This document shows, one piece after another, positions 48,388 through 57,350 of a stretch of DNA of 64,000 nt (position 1 is its first letter; every line of letters starts with the position of its first letter). Source of the stretch: Methyloversatilis sp. (GTDB lineage: Bacteria; Pseudomonadota; Gammaproteobacteria; Burkholderiales; Rhodocyclaceae); contig JAGNYW010000009.1 of assembly GCA_017984755.1 (NCBI GenBank), positions 43,794-107,793 on the forward strand. The letters run 5' to 3'. The position numbers and the translations under genes were made by a program. The notes under the pieces were generated by a model. It searched no databases. It saw only the letters and a program-made list of their open reading frames with translations, and had not been told where the DNA came from.

Positions 48388-48879
48388 TCAGTCCGGCTGA
48401 TCGATGCCCCGATAGCCACCGCCGAAATAGATCAGCGGCTTGCCGGCGCTGCGTTCGAACCGCTCGACGCGACCGACGAAAATGAGGTGATCGCCGCCCG
48501 CGTACTGAATGTCATTGCGGCATTCGAAGCGCGCCAGACAATCTTCGATCAGCGGTGCACCACCGAGACCATCTCGCATTTCCAGCCCCGTGAAACGCTG
48601 CTCGCGACTGCCCGCGAAGCGATTCGACAGGGCCTGCTGATGTTCGCCCAGAACATGGACGACGTAATGCGACGCCGCCCGAAACGCCTCTTCGCTCGGC
48701 GACCCGAGCATCAGGCTCCACAGCACCAGTGGCGGATCGAGCGACACCGAGTTGAAGGAATTCACGGTCAGTCCGACCGGCTCGCCATTGCGCGCCCGGG
48801 TCGTCACGATGGTGATGCCCGTGGCAAAGAGGCCGAGCGCATCGCGGAACGCCCTGCTGTCGTGGACGGGATTGTTCAT
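48388..48879 (-). CDS. Flavin reductase domain protein
   Basis: 163-residue FMN-binding split-barrel protein: ALGLFATGITIVTTRARNGEPVGLTVNSFNSVSLDPPLVLW is the family core, followed by FVVHVLGE-like strands and FVGRVERFERSAGKPLIYFGG. These enzymes reduce FMN or FAD with NAD(P)H, often for a separate monooxygenase, but no partner gene is close. ATG 48879 has GGAGAAGGG upstream and was preferred over the longer frame. Divergent from mutY. Confidence 0.88.
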   Translation of the reverse strand: MNNPVHDSRAFRDALGLFATGITIVTTRARNGEPVGLTVNSFNSVSLDPPLVLWSLMLGSPSEEAFRAASHYVVHVLGEHQQALSNRFAGSREQRFTGLEMRDGLGGAPLIEDCLARFECRNDIQYAGGDHLIFVGRVERFERSAGKPLIYFGGGYRGIDQPD

Positions 48880-49043
48880 CGCCCTTCTCCACGGGTGCTG
48901 CAGCCGCCCGGAAGGCACGACAGGCACGGCTTGACCGGCGCGTGGGCACCGGCATCTGGAACAGGCGGGAAGATCATCGGAGGAAAGCACGTGTGAATGT
49001 CCGGATTATGGCCGCTTTTGGCTCACCCTCAAGGCTGACCGCC

Positions 49044-49049
49044 TACAAT
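49044..49049 (+). promoter_or_regulatory. Candidate -10 element for mutY
   Basis: TACAAT followed by CC, 31 bases before the mutY ATG at 49081. It supports that start and argues against TTG 49072 only weakly. No good -35. Confidence 0.4.
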
Positions 49050-49080
49050 CCGCAGTCGTTCAAACCTGCCATTGCGTCAA

Positions 49081-50166
49081 ATGTCCGCTCAACGTGACGC
49101 CGAACCCGCCCGATCCGCCCAATTTGCCCGCACGCTGATTGTCTGGCAGCACAAGCACGGACGCCACGATCTGCCGTGGCAGCACGGCGAACCCTACGGC
49201 GTGTGGGTATCGGAGATCATGCTGCAGCAGACTCAGGTGCAGACCGTGATCGGCTACTACGCACGCTTCATGACACGCTTCCCGACGCTGCCGGCGCTCG
49301 CGGCGGCCGACGAGGCGGCGGTGATGGAGGCATGGAGCGGACTCGGCTACTACGCGCGCGCGCGCAACCTGCACCGCGCAGCACGCGACGTCATGGCGCG
49401 CTTCGGCGGCGCTTTTCCCCGGGCGGTCGAGGACATCGAAAGCCTGCCCGGCATCGGTCGTTCGACCGCAGCCGCCATCGCCAGCTTCTGCTTCGGCGCA
49501 CACGAACCCATCCTCGACGGCAATGTGAAGCGTGTTTTCGCGCGGGTGTTCGGCATCGAGGGCTTCCCCGGCCTGCGCGCGGTCGAGCAGCGAATGTGGG
49601 CGCTGGCGCGCGAACACATGCCTGACAGCGACGGCGCCACCTACACGCAGGCCCTGATGGATCTGGGCGCCACAGTCTGCACACGCAGTCGGCCGCGCTG
49701 TGCCGTGTGCCCGGTGAGCGATCGCTGCATCGCCAACCGGACGGCGCGTCAGGCGGAACTGCCTGCGCCGAGACCGCCGAAGGCGCGGCCGTTGCGGCTG
49801 CGCTTTGCAGTGCTGATCATCGCCCGGGATCAGGTGCTGCTCGAACGCCGGCCCGGTCAGGGCATCTGGGGCGGCCTGCTGAGCCTGCCCGAACTCGCGG
49901 CGCAGACACTGCCGGACGCCGTCCGCGAAGCGGCCGACTGGGCGGCGACACAGGGGCTTGCGTGCCGCGACGGCGAGCCGCTTGCACCGCTCGTGCATGG
50001 CTTCACCCACTTCGAACTGCATCTCGTGCCGCTGCGCCTGCGCCTCGACTCGCCGACGGTGCTCGCGGGCGAAACGTCGCTGCACTGGCTGGCGCTCGAC
50101 ACGGTGGGCGACGCGGCGCTGCCGGCCCCGGTGCGCAAGCTGTTTGCGCGGAGCGACCTGAAATGA
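49081..50166 (+). CDS. mutY: Adenine DNA glycosylase MutY
   Basis: 361-residue base excision enzyme removing A opposite 8-oxoG. HhH-GPD domain with Glu46 (EIMLQQTQV), hairpin [15 protein letters not shown] and catalytic Asp146 (ILDGNVKRV). The [4Fe-4S] ligands C200-x6-C207-x2-C210-x5-C216 are complete. The C-terminal Nudix-like 8-oxoG recognition domain spans about 230-355. ATG 49081 preferred over TTG 49072. Its stop overlaps the start of the next gene in ATGA. Confidence 0.96.
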   Translation: MSAQRDAEPARSAQFARTLIVWQHKHGRHDLPWQHGEPYGVWVSEIMLQQTQVQTVIGYYARFMTRFPTLPALAAADEAAVMEAWSGLGYYARARNLHRAARDVMARFGGAFPRAVEDIESLPGIGRSTAAAIASFCFGAHEPILDGNVKRVFARVFGIEGFPGLRAVEQRMWALAREHMPDSDGATYTQALMDLGATVCTRSRPRCAVCPVSDRCIANRTARQAELPAPRPPKARPLRLRFAVLIIARDQVLLERRPGQGIWGGLLSLPELAAQTLPDAVREAADWAATQGLACRDGEPLAPLVHGFTHFELHLVPLRLRLDSPTVLAGETSLHWLALDTVGDAALPAPVRKLFARSDLK

Positions 50167-50441
50167 CTGCCGCGCGTACACCGATGGCATGCCGCAATGG
50201 CTGCGGCGCGTGCTGCATCGCGCCGTCGATCTCGAGCCCGATTCCAGGGATGCCCGACGGAAAACCCGCCGGCGTGCGCTGCATGCAACTGACGGAGGAC
50301 AACCGCTGCGCCATTTTCGGATCGCCGGAACGGCCAGCCTGCTGTGCCGGGCTGCAGCCATCGCCGGAAATGTGCGGTGACGACCGCATCCACGCGCTGT
50401 CATGGCTGGGTGCGCTGGAAGCCGCGACGCGGTCGACCTGA
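50163..50441 (+). CDS. YkgJ family cysteine-cluster protein
   Basis: 92-residue protein with nine cysteines (10, 14, 17, 18, 40, 49, 60, 61, 71) in the pattern CRNGCGACC...RCMQL...RCAIF...PACC, which fits the YkgJ/UPF0153 zinc- or iron-binding family. Function is unknown. It overlaps mutY by four bases, so it is translated with it; this suggests shared expression rather than proven joint function. Confidence 0.82.
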   Translation: MTAARTPMACRNGCGACCIAPSISSPIPGMPDGKPAGVRCMQLTEDNRCAIFGSPERPACCAGLQPSPEMCGDDRIHALSWLGALEAATRST

Positions 50442-50581
50442 CCGCAGGGTCGGAAGGGCCGGATTCCGGAACGGGATCGAAACACGGGAATGAGGCAGAT
50501 TGCCGGCGCTAATCGGTGTCTGTACAGGCGCCGTGGAGGATTAAGGTCCCGAAGTCACGTTTCCGCACAGGCCATCCTGCC

Positions 50582-51406
50582 ATGCATCTGTTCCGTGCCC
50601 TCACCATTCAATTCGTCGCCTGGGCCGTCGCCGTCTTCGCGCTGCGCTATACCGTCACTCCGCCAGCCGGCATTGCGGCCATCGTCATCATGCAGGCGGG
50701 CATCGCCGGCGGACTGGCGCTGGCCTCCGGCGCACCCCGCTGGTGGGTCACCATCCATCTGCTGTTCTCGCCGCTGATCATCGGCGCGCGGGCACTCGAC
50801 ATCGCACCGGCCTGGTATCTGCTTGCCTTTCTCACGCTGTCCGCCGTGTTCTGGTCGACCTTCCGCACCCAGGTACCGCTGTTCCTGACCAATCAGGCAA
50901 CGGCACGCGCCCTTCTGCGCCTGCTGCCGCAGGACAAGTCGATCCACCTGGTCGACCTCGGCTGCGGCACCGGCGAATTGCTGAGACGACTGGCCATGTC
51001 GCGCCCGGACTGCCGCTTCACTGGCATCGAGAATGCTCCCCTGCCCTGGTTGATCGCCCGCTTTCGCAATCGGCACCTGCACAACGTGAAGGTCGTGCGG
51101 GATGACCTCTGGTCGTCCCACCTCGGACAGTTCGACATCGTGTATGCATTCCTGTCTCCGGTGCCGATGCCCAAGCTCGGCCGCAAGGCGTCACTCGAAA
51201 TGCACCGGGATGCACTGCTGATCGCCAACAGTTTCGAAATTCCGGGCTTGCACGCCGACCGCGTCGTCGACGACGAACCCGGCGCGCGTGCGCTCTATCT
51301 GTACACATTTGCCGGTCGGCGCGGCAAGAATGACCGCCCGGTCGGAGAAATGAACGCGATTCCCGCCGCAGTTCCGGCCGACACGTCAGGGTTGATCACG
51401 GAATAA
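50582..51406 (+). CDS. Membrane-anchored class I SAM-dependent methyltransferase
   Basis: 274 residues. The N-terminal about 100 residues hold three to four hydrophobic spans (for example FVAWAVAVFALRYTV, GIAAIVIMQAGIAGGLALA, WYLLAFLTLSAVFW). A Rossmann methyltransferase core follows with motif I LVDLGCGTGELLRRLA, motif II FTGIENA and FDIVYAFLSPVPM. The substrate is unknown. ATG 50582 was chosen over GTG 50516. It precedes the ParA-like gene by 37 bp on the same strand and may share its transcript. Confidence 0.8.
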   Translation: MHLFRALTIQFVAWAVAVFALRYTVTPPAGIAAIVIMQAGIAGGLALASGAPRWWVTIHLLFSPLIIGARALDIAPAWYLLAFLTLSAVFWSTFRTQVPLFLTNQATARALLRLLPQDKSIHLVDLGCGTGELLRRLAMSRPDCRFTGIENAPLPWLIARFRNRHLHNVKVVRDDLWSSHLGQFDIVYAFLSPVPMPKLGRKASLEMHRDALLIANSFEIPGLHADRVVDDEPGARALYLYTFAGRRGKNDRPVGEMNAIPAAVPADTSGLITE

Positions 51407-51443
51407 TCAGTGCTCGGACACGTTCGGTCGGAGGGGTGGGAAA

Positions 51444-52142
51444 GTGGCGGAAATCATCTGTGTGATCGGCAACAAGGGCGGCACCGGCAAGACCACGCTG
51501 GCGCATATGCTCTGCCAGGGTCTGGGCCTGCTGAACCAGCGTTCGGTCTGCGTGCTGACCGACATCGGGCGGGAGCCGCTCGATCCGGAAGGACGCCGCT
51601 ATCTCACCGCCGATGCGCGGTCGCGCGAGTCACTGGCCAAGGTGGTGGACAAGGTTCGGGGACTCAACAAATGGATAGGCGTCATCGACGGCGGCGCCAA
51701 CCGCAGCGAGATGGATCGACATCTCTACAGTCTTGCCCACCTCGTGCTGCTGCCCTTCCGCGATTCGCATGAAGACATGCGCACCGTGCAGCAGGATCTG
51801 GACGCGTTCCCGCGGGCGCTCGCGCTGCCGATGCAGTGGCCGACCAACGCCTGGGCGCGCGAAGCAGCGGATCGTACGGTGGAAACCTTGCTCGGCAGCT
51901 ATCGCACGCGGATTCTCGAACCTGTGTTCGCGATCTCGTCTTCAAAGCTGCTGCTTCAGAAACGCATCCCCGACAATCTGCCGTCACCACTCGCCAACGC
52001 CTGCCGACGCGTTGCATCGCCGGTGCTCGACATACTGCGCATCGAGCACGAGGAAGTGGATATCGATGCCGAAGACGCCATCGAGCCGGAAATGCGCACG
52101 CCGGTCCGCGGCGAGCGGGAAGAAATGATGAGCCGGCATTGA
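51444..52142 (+). CDS. Orphan ParA/MinD-like ATPase
   Basis: 232-residue P-loop ATPase with deviant Walker A KGGTGKTT (signature Lys11, Lys16) and VIDGG in the Walker B position. The rest of the core is shorter than in chromosomal ParA. No ParB or centromere-like repeats are adjacent. Start is GTG 51444 with GGAGGGGTGGG upstream. Such orphans position other cargo such as chemoreceptor arrays, carboxysomes or storage granules; the nearby phaM makes granules one possibility, but this is speculation. Confidence 0.8.
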   Translation: MAEIICVIGNKGGTGKTTLAHMLCQGLGLLNQRSVCVLTDIGREPLDPEGRRYLTADARSRESLAKVVDKVRGLNKWIGVIDGGANRSEMDRHLYSLAHLVLLPFRDSHEDMRTVQQDLDAFPRALALPMQWPTNAWAREAADRTVETLLGSYRTRILEPVFAISSSKLLLQKRIPDNLPSPLANACRRVASPVLDILRIEHEEVDIDAEDAIEPEMRTPVRGEREEMMSRH

Positions 52143-52187
52143 GCCGGAGCAGACACTCGATGGAAGACGGCGCCCGCCGGCAGTGAA

Positions 52188-52841
52188 TCAGCCACGCCGG
52201 GCGCGATCGTCACGCGACAGGACGAGCAGCACCTGAGCACGCGAATTTACCTTGAGTGCCCTGAATATCCGGGTCACATGAACCTTCACCGTCCCTTCGG
52301 CCAGACCGAGCGATTCAGCGATTTCCCGGTTGGAACGCCCCTCCGCGAGCAGCGCAAGGACGCGCGACTGGGCATGCGTGAGGCCGTAGGTGGACGCCGT
52401 CGAGGGAGCATGCGTAACCGACACGCGACCGATGCGCGGCATCGGCCGGGGACGGTCGATCGGCGTGTATAGACCGCCGGCAAGCACGGTTCGCACCGCA
52501 TCGACCAACTGGTCGCCCGAATCGCTCTTCGAGACGAACCCGGACGCGCCGTTGCGCATGGCCCGCGTCACGGTCACCACATCGCACAGTGCGGAAACGA
52601 TGAGCACCGGCAGCGACGGATCGCGCTCGCGCAACACGGCGAGCAGCGAAAAACCATTCATGCCGGGCATGATCAGATCGGTGATCACCAGATCGATGTC
52701 CGTACCACTGTCGATCAAGGCAATCGCGGTGGCCGCGTCGGCCGCCTGAAGCACCGACCACCCGCTCTCGCGGCGGGTCAGCGTCTGGGCCAGCCCCTCA
52801 CGCACCAGGCCATGATCCTCGACGATTAGCAAACAACCCAA
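52188..52841 (-). CDS. LuxR/NarL-family response regulator (divergent, regulator 1)
   Basis: 217 residues: receiver domain with phospho-acceptor Asp55 (LVITDLIMPGMNG) and conserved Lys in FVSKSDSG, then a LuxR helix-turn-helix (LTHAQSRVLALLAEGRSNREIAESLGLAEGTVKVHVTRIF). Start is TTG at 52841 with AGGAG six to seven bases upstream. It faces away from regulator 2 and the hybrid kinase, and may be a second target of that kinase. Confidence 0.92.
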   Translation of the reverse strand: MGCLLIVEDHGLVREGLAQTLTRRESGWSVLQAADAATAIALIDSGTDIDLVITDLIMPGMNGFSLLAVLRERDPSLPVLIVSALCDVVTVTRAMRNGASGFVSKSDSGDQLVDAVRTVLAGGLYTPIDRPRPMPRIGRVSVTHAPSTASTYGLTHAQSRVLALLAEGRSNREIAESLGLAEGTVKVHVTRIFRALKVNSRAQVLLVLSRDDRARRG

Positions 52842-52971
52842 CGAACGCTCCTTTTATTCATGTGCTGCACGACTTTCGTCTCGTGGGAAAGCATACCGCG
52901 AACAATGTATCGCCTTGATTCACCCGATCCGGAATGCTCGCACGACGTCAAATAGCGCATGGATGACTCGA

Positions 52972-52989
52972 TTCTCACCCTTCTCACCC
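52972..52989. promoter_or_regulatory. Tandem 9-bp repeat in divergent regulator promoter region
   Basis: TTCTCACCC occurs twice in direct tandem (52972-52980 and 52981-52989). A related TTCACCCGATCCGG occurs near 52919, comparable to the TCACCCAATCGG at the end of the tandem. This fits binding sites for a regulator of the divergent response-regulator genes, possibly one of the regulators themselves. Confidence 0.45.
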
Positions 52990-53097
52990 AATCGGACTAT
53001 GACTAAAGTAATATCCGGCGTTCCGTTTGCCTGCAGTTTTGGAACATGATCACGCATCCGGAGCCTTGTTCCGTTCCGGCACTCCCGTTCAACCGAA

Positions 53098-53772
53098 ATG
53101 AAGATACTGATCGTTGATGATCACCCGCTGATACGCGAAGCATTGCGGCACGTGCTGCCCGGATTGGCGGCGGATATCCGTCTCTATGATGCATCGGATT
53201 GCGCGAGCGGATTGGCCCTTGCGGAACAGCATCCGGACCTCGATCTTGCGCTGCTCGACCTGACGCTGCCGGGTTGCACCGGCATGAGCGCGCTGCAGAC
53301 GTTTCGCGCCGCGCAGCCGGCGTTGCCCATTGTCGTGCTGTCCGGATTCGATGACAGTGAAACGGTGATTGCGGCGCTTGATCACGGCGCGATGGGCTTC
53401 ATCCCGAAATCGAGCACCAACGAAGTGCTTCTGGGCGCCCTGCGTCTGGTGCTGTCGGGCGGCATCTATGTTCCGCGTCAGGCGATCGCCGGCGAATACG
53501 GACTGGGCACGCCGCGGAAGGAAGAAGCGCCGCGCCGGCCGCAGACACCTTCGGATATCGGCCTCACCGAGCGACAGGCGGAAGTGCTCACTCTCATGGT
53601 GCAGGGTAAGCCGAACAAGGAAATCTGCCGCGACCTGAATCTGGCCGAAGGCACCGTCAAGGTGCACATCACTGCCATCCTGAAGGTGCTCGGTGCAACC
53701 AACCGCACGCAGGCAGTAGTGGCCGCCAGTCGAATCGGCCTCAAGCTCGGTCCGTCGGGTGACCGGCAATGA
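53098..53772 (+). CDS. LuxR/NarL-family response regulator (kinase-coupled, regulator 2)
   Basis: 224 residues: receiver with Asp54 (LALLDLTLPGCTG), Lys in FIPKSSTN, then LuxR DNA-binding domain (LTERQAEVLTLMVQGKPNKEICRDLNLAEGTVKVHITAIL). Stop overlaps the hybrid kinase start in ATGA, so the two are a cognate pair by position. The linker holds GLGTPRKEEAPRRPQTPSD, basic and proline-rich. Related in sequence to regulator 1, suggesting duplication. Confidence 0.93.
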   Translation: MKILIVDDHPLIREALRHVLPGLAADIRLYDASDCASGLALAEQHPDLDLALLDLTLPGCTGMSALQTFRAAQPALPIVVLSGFDDSETVIAALDHGAMGFIPKSSTNEVLLGALRLVLSGGIYVPRQAIAGEYGLGTPRKEEAPRRPQTPSDIGLTERQAEVLTLMVQGKPNKEICRDLNLAEGTVKVHITAILKVLGATNRTQAVVAASRIGLKLGPSGDRQ

Positions 53773-55637
53773 GCGCGCAACAGGCGCTGCACCTGCCTGA
53801 AAAGACCACCATCGAATCGCTGACCCGCGAACGCGGTGATGCATTTGCGCGACTCGATCCGGCCGAACAGTCCACACTCGACAAACAGGTACGGGCCACC
53901 CAGATCGACATGCTTTACGCCAACCTGCGTACGGCATTCGGGGGCCAGATGCTGGGTGCGCTGCTGCTCGCACTCACGATGTACACGGCCTTTCCGCTGC
54001 TGACCGTTGCGCTCTGGTTCTGTGCGTCGGCAGCCAACCAGATTTCACGTCTGTTCCTGCTCCGTCTCTACAACCGCGCCCGACCGACCGCAGACGACGC
54101 GCCGCGCTGGGGCAACTACTGGCTGATCGGTGCCGCACTGTCGGGGGTGATCTGGAGTTCGACGATGTGGCTGTTCTTCAGCGCCGATGCGCCACAGCAG
54201 CAGGTCGTACTCATGTCGCTTCTGGTTTCGATCTGCGGCGTGGCCGTAGCCATCACCTCGATGCATCTGCCGAGCTACTACGCATTCCTGCTGCCCACCC
54301 TGCTGCCGGTCATCGCACGCTATGTCTGGGAGGGCGGTACCTATGACCTGCTGATCGCCTTCATCGTCACCGTCCTGATGTTCGCGCTGCTGAAGGTGGG
54401 TCGCAATTTCAACGCGCTGATCGAACGAGCGCTGCGCAGTCGTTATGCCAACGAAGTGCTGAGCAGACGACTGGAGGATCAGAACGTCGAGCTGTCGCAG
54501 GCGCGCGACCGTGCAGACCAGGCGAGTCGCGCGAAGAGCCAGTTCTTCGCGGCAGCCAGTCACGACCTGCGCCAGCCGCTGCACGCGATGGGCCTGTTCG
54601 CCGCAGCGCTCTCCGCCAAGGCGCGTGAACCGGATGTTGCCAATCTGGTGACCAGCATCAGCAGTTCCGTCGAAGCGCTCGAAGGTTTGTTCAACGAACT
54701 GCTCGATATTTCCAAGATCGATTCCGGCAAGGTAAAACCGGAAATAACGGACGTATCCGTCACTGCGCTGTTCGACCGACTGCGCATGGATTTCGAACCG
54801 GAGGCCTTCGACCGCGGCCTGTCGTTCCGCATGCCCACCCGCAGTGCCTGGGTGCGCAGCGATCCGGTGCTGCTGGAGCGCATTCTGCGCAACCTCATTT
54901 CCAACGCGATGCGTTACACGCCGTCGGGAGGGGTGCTGGTGAGCACGCGCATGCGCGGCAGCAATCTCCGCTTCGAGGTCTGGGACACAGGCCTCGGCAT
55001 AGCCGCCGACGACCAGACGCGGATCTTCGAAGAGTTCGTGCAATTGGCCAACGTCGAGCGCGACCGCCGCAAGGGGCTCGGCCTTGGCCTGTCGATCGTA
55101 CAGCGCCTCGCGGCGCTGCTCGGGCACCGGGTCGATCTGGCATCGCGCCCGGGCCGCGGCACTGTTTTCCGAATCGACGTTCCGACGGGACGCGCACCCG
55201 TGGTCAGAGCCGTTGCCGCCCGCGTCGAACGTGGTCAGTCCGATCTGAGCGGCCGCTGCATTCTGGTGCTGGACGACGAGGCAAGCATCGTTGACGGCAT
55301 GCACGCACTGCTCGAAAGCTGGGGTGCTCGCACCCTGCTCGCCAGCAAGGGATCGGAAGCCATGGAACAGATCGCAACCCGCGATACGCCCCCCGATCTG
55401 ATCATCGCCGACTACCAGCTGCGGGACGGCGAAGTCGGGCCTGACGTGGTCAGCGCCATACGGAGACACTTCGGCCGGGACATTCCGGCGATTCTGGTGA
55501 CCGGAAGCGCCACACCCGACCGTCTGGAGGAAGCGCGGGATCTCGGTCACCACCTGTTGCTCAAACCCGTGATGCCCGCCAAATTGCGTACGTTGATCCA
55601 GTTCAAGCTGAAGGAAGGGGCAGCGTCACAGGCTTAG
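53769..55637 (+). CDS. Hybrid sensor histidine kinase/response regulator
   Basis: 622 residues. N-terminal region (about 50-215) has five to six membrane spans with hardly any periplasmic loop, so the signal is probably sensed in or at the membrane. A coiled stretch (about 225-260) leads to the HisKA H-box AASHDLRQPLHAMG, N-box RNLISNAMRYTP, G1 DTGLGIA and G2 GLGLGLSIVQRL. A C-terminal receiver (about 495-612) has LDDEASIVDG and Asp in IIADYQLRDGE. It is followed by a strong terminator. Signal unknown. Confidence 0.93.
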   Translation: MSAQQALHLPEKTTIESLTRERGDAFARLDPAEQSTLDKQVRATQIDMLYANLRTAFGGQMLGALLLALTMYTAFPLLTVALWFCASAANQISRLFLLRLYNRARPTADDAPRWGNYWLIGAALSGVIWSSTMWLFFSADAPQQQVVLMSLLVSICGVAVAITSMHLPSYYAFLLPTLLPVIARYVWEGGTYDLLIAFIVTVLMFALLKVGRNFNALIERALRSRYANEVLSRRLEDQNVELSQARDRADQASRAKSQFFAAASHDLRQPLHAMGLFAAALSAKAREPDVANLVTSISSSVEALEGLFNELLDISKIDSGKVKPEITDVSVTALFDRLRMDFEPEAFDRGLSFRMPTRSAWVRSDPVLLERILRNLISNAMRYTPSGGVLVSTRMRGSNLRFEVWDTGLGIAADDQTRIFEEFVQLANVERDRRKGLGLGLSIVQRLAALLGHRVDLASRPGRGTVFRIDVPTGRAPVVRAVAARVERGQSDLSGRCILVLDDEASIVDGMHALLESWGARTLLASKGSEAMEQIATRDTPPDLIIADYQLRDGEVGPDVVSAIRRHFGRDIPAILVTGSATPDRLEEARDLGHHLLLKPVMPAKLRTLIQFKLKEGAASQA

Positions 55638-55708
55638 TCCGAACGGATGATTGCGACGGCTGCTCGGGCTGTCTGACAATCAAGTCGTTGTGCACGTTGT
55701 GTCCCTTT

Positions 55709-55736
55709 AACGCGGCCCCCGGGCCGCGTTTTCTTT
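55709..55736 (+). terminator. Intrinsic terminator after the hybrid kinase gene
   Basis: AACGCGGCCC (55709-55718) pairs with GGGCCGCGTT (55721-55730) and is followed by TTCTTT. This is a textbook Rho-independent terminator separating the regulator/kinase operon from phaM. Confidence 0.9.
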
Positions 55737-55823
55737 GCTGAATGCCGCAGACTGTGCCGCAGCTCTGTTCCGGGTCGCTCACACTGCTATGCTTGAGCCA
55801 CATCGATCCATACAGGTGATGAC

Positions 55824-56231
55824 ATGGCCGGCGACGCTTCAAATTACGATCCGATGGAGTTTCTCCGCTCGGTATGGGGACAGATGCCTTTCCCTGTCCC
55901 GGGATTCGTCACGCCGACACTGGATGTCGGCGAACTCGACAAGCGCATCGCAGATCTGAAGGCAGTCGAGGGCTGGCTGCGCATGAACCTCGGCATGCTG
56001 CAGACCAGCATTCAGGGTCTCGAGGTGCAGCGTGCAACGCTGGCGACAATGCAGGCCATGGCGGCAAGCGCCAGTGCAGGCGCGGCGCAGGCAGAGGCTG
56101 CACCGAATCCGATGCAGGGTTTCGGAACCGCTGCAATGTGGCCGTGGTCGGTCATGCAGAACACAGCCCCGACTCCGACACCTGCCCCGCCACCGGGCGA
56201 ACCCGTGCCACCGCCGCCCAGCGGCGGATGA
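55824..56231 (+). CDS. phaM: PhaM-family polyhydroxyalkanoate granule regulator
   Basis: 135-residue protein: MAGDASNYDPMEFLRSVWGQMPFPVPGF, then TPTLDVGELDKRIADLKAVEGWLRMNLGMLQTSIQGLEVQRATL, a helical part, and a Pro-rich tail. This matches PhaM, which in Ralstonia binds DNA and the synthase PhaC1, activates it and positions PHB granules. Ralstonia PhaM has a longer, lysine-rich DNA-binding tail; here the tail is Pro-rich and not basic, so DNA binding is doubtful. The stop overlaps the FIST gene start. Confidence 0.82.
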   Translation: MAGDASNYDPMEFLRSVWGQMPFPVPGFVTPTLDVGELDKRIADLKAVEGWLRMNLGMLQTSIQGLEVQRATLATMQAMAASASAGAAQAEAAPNPMQGFGTAAMWPWSVMQNTAPTPTPAPPPGEPVPPPPSGG

Positions 56232-57343
56232 GGAAGCCTGTGCATAAGTTCGCCGCCAGTACTGCATACCACGAGGACTGGCCCGTAGCGATGGACAGGG
56301 CGCTCGCCACGCTCGACATGCCGTCCGGCGCCAACCTCGGATTCGTCTACTTCACCGACCAGTACGGCAGTGACGTGCAGGCCATGGTCGAACGCCTGTC
56401 CATGCTGACCGGCATCGACGACTGGGTGGGCACCAGCTCGCTCGGCGTGATCGGCCGTGCGACGGCTGCGCAGGATCAACCGGGCATGGCGCTGCTGGTG
56501 GCGAGCCTGCCCGAGGGAAGCTTCAAGGTGTTTTCCGGGCGCGATCGCCTGCCCAATGCGCTGGGTACGGACGCCGCCACGGAACAGCCGTACTTCGCCG
56601 TGGTGCATGCCGATCCGGCCACGCCGGACATGTCGGACCTGATCGCCGACATGGCAACCAAGGTTTCGAGCGGATTCGTCACGGGTGGTCTCGCCATTGC
56701 ACGCGGGCAGGCACCGATGATCGCCAATGGCGCGCTCTACGGCGGCATCAGCGGCGTCGCCTTCAACGAACAGGTGACCATCACTACCCGGCTCACGCAG
56801 GGATGTTGCGCGGTGGGTGATGTGCGCACCATCACGGCGAGCAACGAGAACGTGATTACCGAAATTGACGGCCGGCCCGCGCTGGACGCCTTCCTCGAGG
56901 CTGCAGGGACCTCGCTCGGGCAGGATCTGCGACGCGCTGCCAGTTACATTCTTCCGGGTCTGGGCGTTCCAGGGCGAGAGGACGCCGATTTCCGTGTCCG
57001 CAACGTCATCGGTCTCGACCCGGCCAACGGCCTGATCGCCATCAACGATCTGGCCCAGGTCGGGCAGCGCATCCGCTTCTTCCGGCGCGATGCCGACTGC
57101 GCCCGTGCCGACATGATGCGCATGCTGCACGAACTGCGCGACTCGCTTGAACAGCCGCCACTCGCCGCGCTCTACGTATCGTGTGCGGCCCGCGGTGCAA
57201 GGATGTTCGGCGATGACAACGCGGAACCCGCGATGCTGGAGGAGGCCTTCCCCGGACTCCCGGTCGCCGGTTTCTTTGCCGGCGGAGAGATATCGCACGA
57301 TCAGCTCTACGGCTATACCGGCGTACTGACACTCTTCCTCTGA
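56228..57343 (+). CDS. FIST N/C domain protein
   Basis: 371-residue protein of the FIST (F-box and intracellular signal transduction) sensory family. N-terminal FIST_N part (about 15-200) has DWVGTSSLGVIGR and VTGGLAIARG; C-terminal FIST_C part (about 220-365) has ALYVSCAARGARMFGDDNAEP, VAGFFAGGEISHDQLYGYTGVLTLF. These domains are thought to bind small ligands such as amino acids and often work with histidine kinases or DGCs. Starts ATG 56228 inside the phaM stop (ATGA). Ends seven bases before the SoxC-like gene. Confidence 0.85.
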   Translation: MRKPVHKFAASTAYHEDWPVAMDRALATLDMPSGANLGFVYFTDQYGSDVQAMVERLSMLTGIDDWVGTSSLGVIGRATAAQDQPGMALLVASLPEGSFKVFSGRDRLPNALGTDAATEQPYFAVVHADPATPDMSDLIADMATKVSSGFVTGGLAIARGQAPMIANGALYGGISGVAFNEQVTITTRLTQGCCAVGDVRTITASNENVITEIDGRPALDAFLEAAGTSLGQDLRRAASYILPGLGVPGREDADFRVRNVIGLDPANGLIAINDLAQVGQRIRFFRRDADCARADMMRMLHELRDSLEQPPLAALYVSCAARGARMFGDDNAEPAMLEEAFPGLPVAGFFAGGEISHDQLYGYTGVLTLFL

Positions 57344-57350
57344 GCACCGC

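Noticed and set aside
48204-48419. 71-residue minus-strand frame after the tRNA
   Set aside because: Overlaps the end of the flavin reductase gene, has no ribosome site or recognisable sequence, and is typical of chance frames here.
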